Below are positions 57,697-58,611 of a DNA stretch of 58,611 bases, piece after piece. Position 1 is the stretch's first letter. Every line of letters starts with the position of its first letter. The notes below the pieces were generated by a model. It was given only the letters and a program-made list of their open reading frames with translations. It ran no database searches and was not told the DNA's origin. Both the position numbers and the translations under genes were made by a program. The stretch spans positions 1 through 58,611 of the forward strand of contig NZ_JAELTO010000010.1 in the NCBI RefSeq assembly GCF_016428875.1. The letters are read 5' to 3'. This DNA is from Xylophilus sp. ASV27 (lineage in GTDB: Bacteria > Pseudomonadota > Gammaproteobacteria > Burkholderiales > Burkholderiaceae_C).

Positions 57697-58389
57697 ATGT
57701 CGGATTCGAATGCCGGGAGTCCGGCGATCATCGCGGTCGAACACGTCTACAAATCCGTCAGCGATTCGACCGGAACGCTCGACATTCTGCGGGATATCGA
57801 TTTCCGCCTGCAGGCCAGGGAAACCGCCGCCATCGTCGGCGCCTCGGGCTCGGGCAAGAGCACGCTGCTGTCCATCATCGCCGGGCTCGACACGCCCACG
57901 CGCGGCACGGTGCGCCTGAACGGCCAGGACCTGTTCGCCCTGGACGAAGACGCCCGCGCCGCGCTGCGCGCGCAGCAGGTCGGTTTCGTGTTCCAGAGCT
58001 TCCAGTTGATGGCCAACCTCAGCGCGCTGGAGAACGTGATGCTGCCGCTGGAACTGGCCGGCCGCCGAGACGCGCGCCAGGCGGCCAGCGCGATGCTGGG
58101 CCGCGTCGGCCTGGGCCAGCGCCTGGGCCACTACCCCAAGGTGCTCTCGGGCGGCGAGCAGCAGCGCGTGGCGCTGGCGCGCGCCTTCGTCGTCGAGCCG
58201 CTGGTGCTGCTGGCCGACGAGCCCACCGGCAGCCTGGACTTCGCCACCGGCGAGACGGTGATGGAGCTGATGTTCGAGCTCAACCGCGAGCGCGGCACGA
58301 CGCTGGTGCTGGTCACGCACGACCGTGCCATTGCCGGGCGCTGCGAGCACTGCATCACCATCGAGGCCGGGCAGGTGGCCTTGGCCTGA
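57697..58389 (+). CDS. ybbA: ABC transporter ATP-binding protein (YbbA/LolD-like)
   Basis: 230 residues. Walker [10 protein letters not shown], signature [14 protein letters not shown], Walker [12 protein letters not shown] and H-loop VTHD are complete. It belongs to the LolD/MacB/YbbA branch. The divergent tesA-ybbA pair is the same as in E. coli, but the permease gene ybbP is absent downstream: the next plus-strand DNA is non-coding. Confidence 0.93.
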   Translation: MSDSNAGSPAIIAVEHVYKSVSDSTGTLDILRDIDFRLQARETAAIVGASGSGKSTLLSIIAGLDTPTRGTVRLNGQDLFALDEDARAALRAQQVGFVFQSFQLMANLSALENVMLPLELAGRRDARQAASAMLGRVGLGQRLGHYPKVLSGGEQQRVALARAFVVEPLVLLADEPTGSLDFATGETVMELMFELNRERGTTLVLVTHDRAIAGRCEHCITIEAGQVALA

Positions 58390-58400
58390 ATTCTTGAGAG

Positions 58401-58435
58401 AAAAGTGCCTGTAGCCCATTTATTGTCTGGGCAGG
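58401..58435 (+). repeat. Possible partial copy of the AT-rich dispersed repeat
   Basis: AAAGTGCCTGTAGCCC followed by a T-rich stretch and CTGGGCAGGGC resembles part of 40913-40973. The inverted GCCCA/TGGGC could form a small hairpin behind ybbA. The remaining bases to 58483 hold nothing recognised. Confidence 0.35.
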
Positions 58436-58483
58436 GCAATCGCATCTAAATCCAAGCGAAACTAAAGCGCTGAAACAACCCTC

Positions 58484-58611
58484 CTAGGGAAGCTCTGCGC
58501 AATGCGCTTTGAGATGTGCTGAGGCGGCCTGATAGAGCCAATTTGCAAACAAGTCCAGCCGTGCCGCGGTCTTTGGGCCCTTGCGGGCCTGTTTTTCGGC
58601 CATCAGGCCGT
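58484..58611 (-). CDS. C-terminal end of an unidentified protein (cut by window edge)
   Basis: 41 codons ending in TAG at 58484-58486. The end ARLDLFANWLYQAASAHL resembles the C-terminal helix of some LysR-type regulators, but this is weak. High GC use and the convergent position beside ybbA suggest a real gene continuing to the right of the window. Confidence 0.4.
   Translation of the reverse strand, partial: GLMAEKQARKGPKTAARLDLFANWLYQAASAHLKAHCAELP

Overview
This window looks like a chromosomal segment of a betaproteobacterium of the Burkholderiales, most likely family Comamonadaceae (Acidovorax/Comamonas/Alicycliphilus-like). The basis is high GC content, protein sequences that resemble that family throughout, the conserved cluster ndk-rlmN-pilF-rodZ-ispG-hisS-yfgM-bamB-der-hfq-hflX-hflK-hflC-hisZ-purA, and intergenic repeat types I associate with that family. 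No organism name can be proved from the sequence alone. Nearly all of the window is core genome. The only mobile-element trace is a truncated IS4-type transposase at the left edge.

Layout. 1-1095: the edge transposase, a SWIB-domain gene with a histone-H1-like tail, and a long AT-rich control region leading to aceA (isocitrate lyase). 2416-10653: the translation operon thrS-infC-rpmI-rplT-pheS-pheT-ihfA-merR followed by tRNA-Pro(GGG). Its front end carries what reads as a complete threonine attenuator: a 13-codon leader peptide with five Thr codons, followed by mutually exclusive hairpins and a terminator just before thrS. 10774-17649 (minus strand): the redox two-component pair RegA/RegB, a SURF1-family assembly factor and the quinol oxidase genes cyoDCBA, all tightly overlapped. 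17816-27021: an MFS transporter, the 2-oxoglutarate dehydrogenase genes sucA-sucB-lpdA, zapE and a secreted coiled-coil protein. 27043-34070: a PP2C phosphatase, a DinG-type helicase, bamD, rluD, scpB and rluB.

34183-50922: the long housekeeping cluster listed above, ending with purA and a purine-type phosphoribosyltransferase. It combines nucleotide metabolism, RNA modification, isoprenoid synthesis, outer-membrane assembly (BamB), ribosome GTPases (Der, HflX), Hfq and the HflKC membrane-protease regulators. 51135-54514 (minus): a MinD-like ATPase paired with an active-type diguanylate cyclase, and a SulP transporter. 54722-58611: two small stress-type proteins (CsbD, BON lipoprotein), a cystathionine beta-lyase-like enzyme, a lysine-rich 60-residue protein, the divergent pair tesA/ybbA, and a gene fragment at the right edge.

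The observation most worth following is the thrS leader (2484-2640). Secondary points are: two families of dispersed intergenic repeats, one copy of which has become the signal peptide of BamB; an ATC start codon for infC; an 18-bp tandem duplication carrying the rodZ start codon; a palindromic Shine-Dalgarno apparently shared by divergent tesA and ybbA; and the cyo-SURF1-RegBA arrangement. All base pairings were worked out by eye. No database search or folding program was run.
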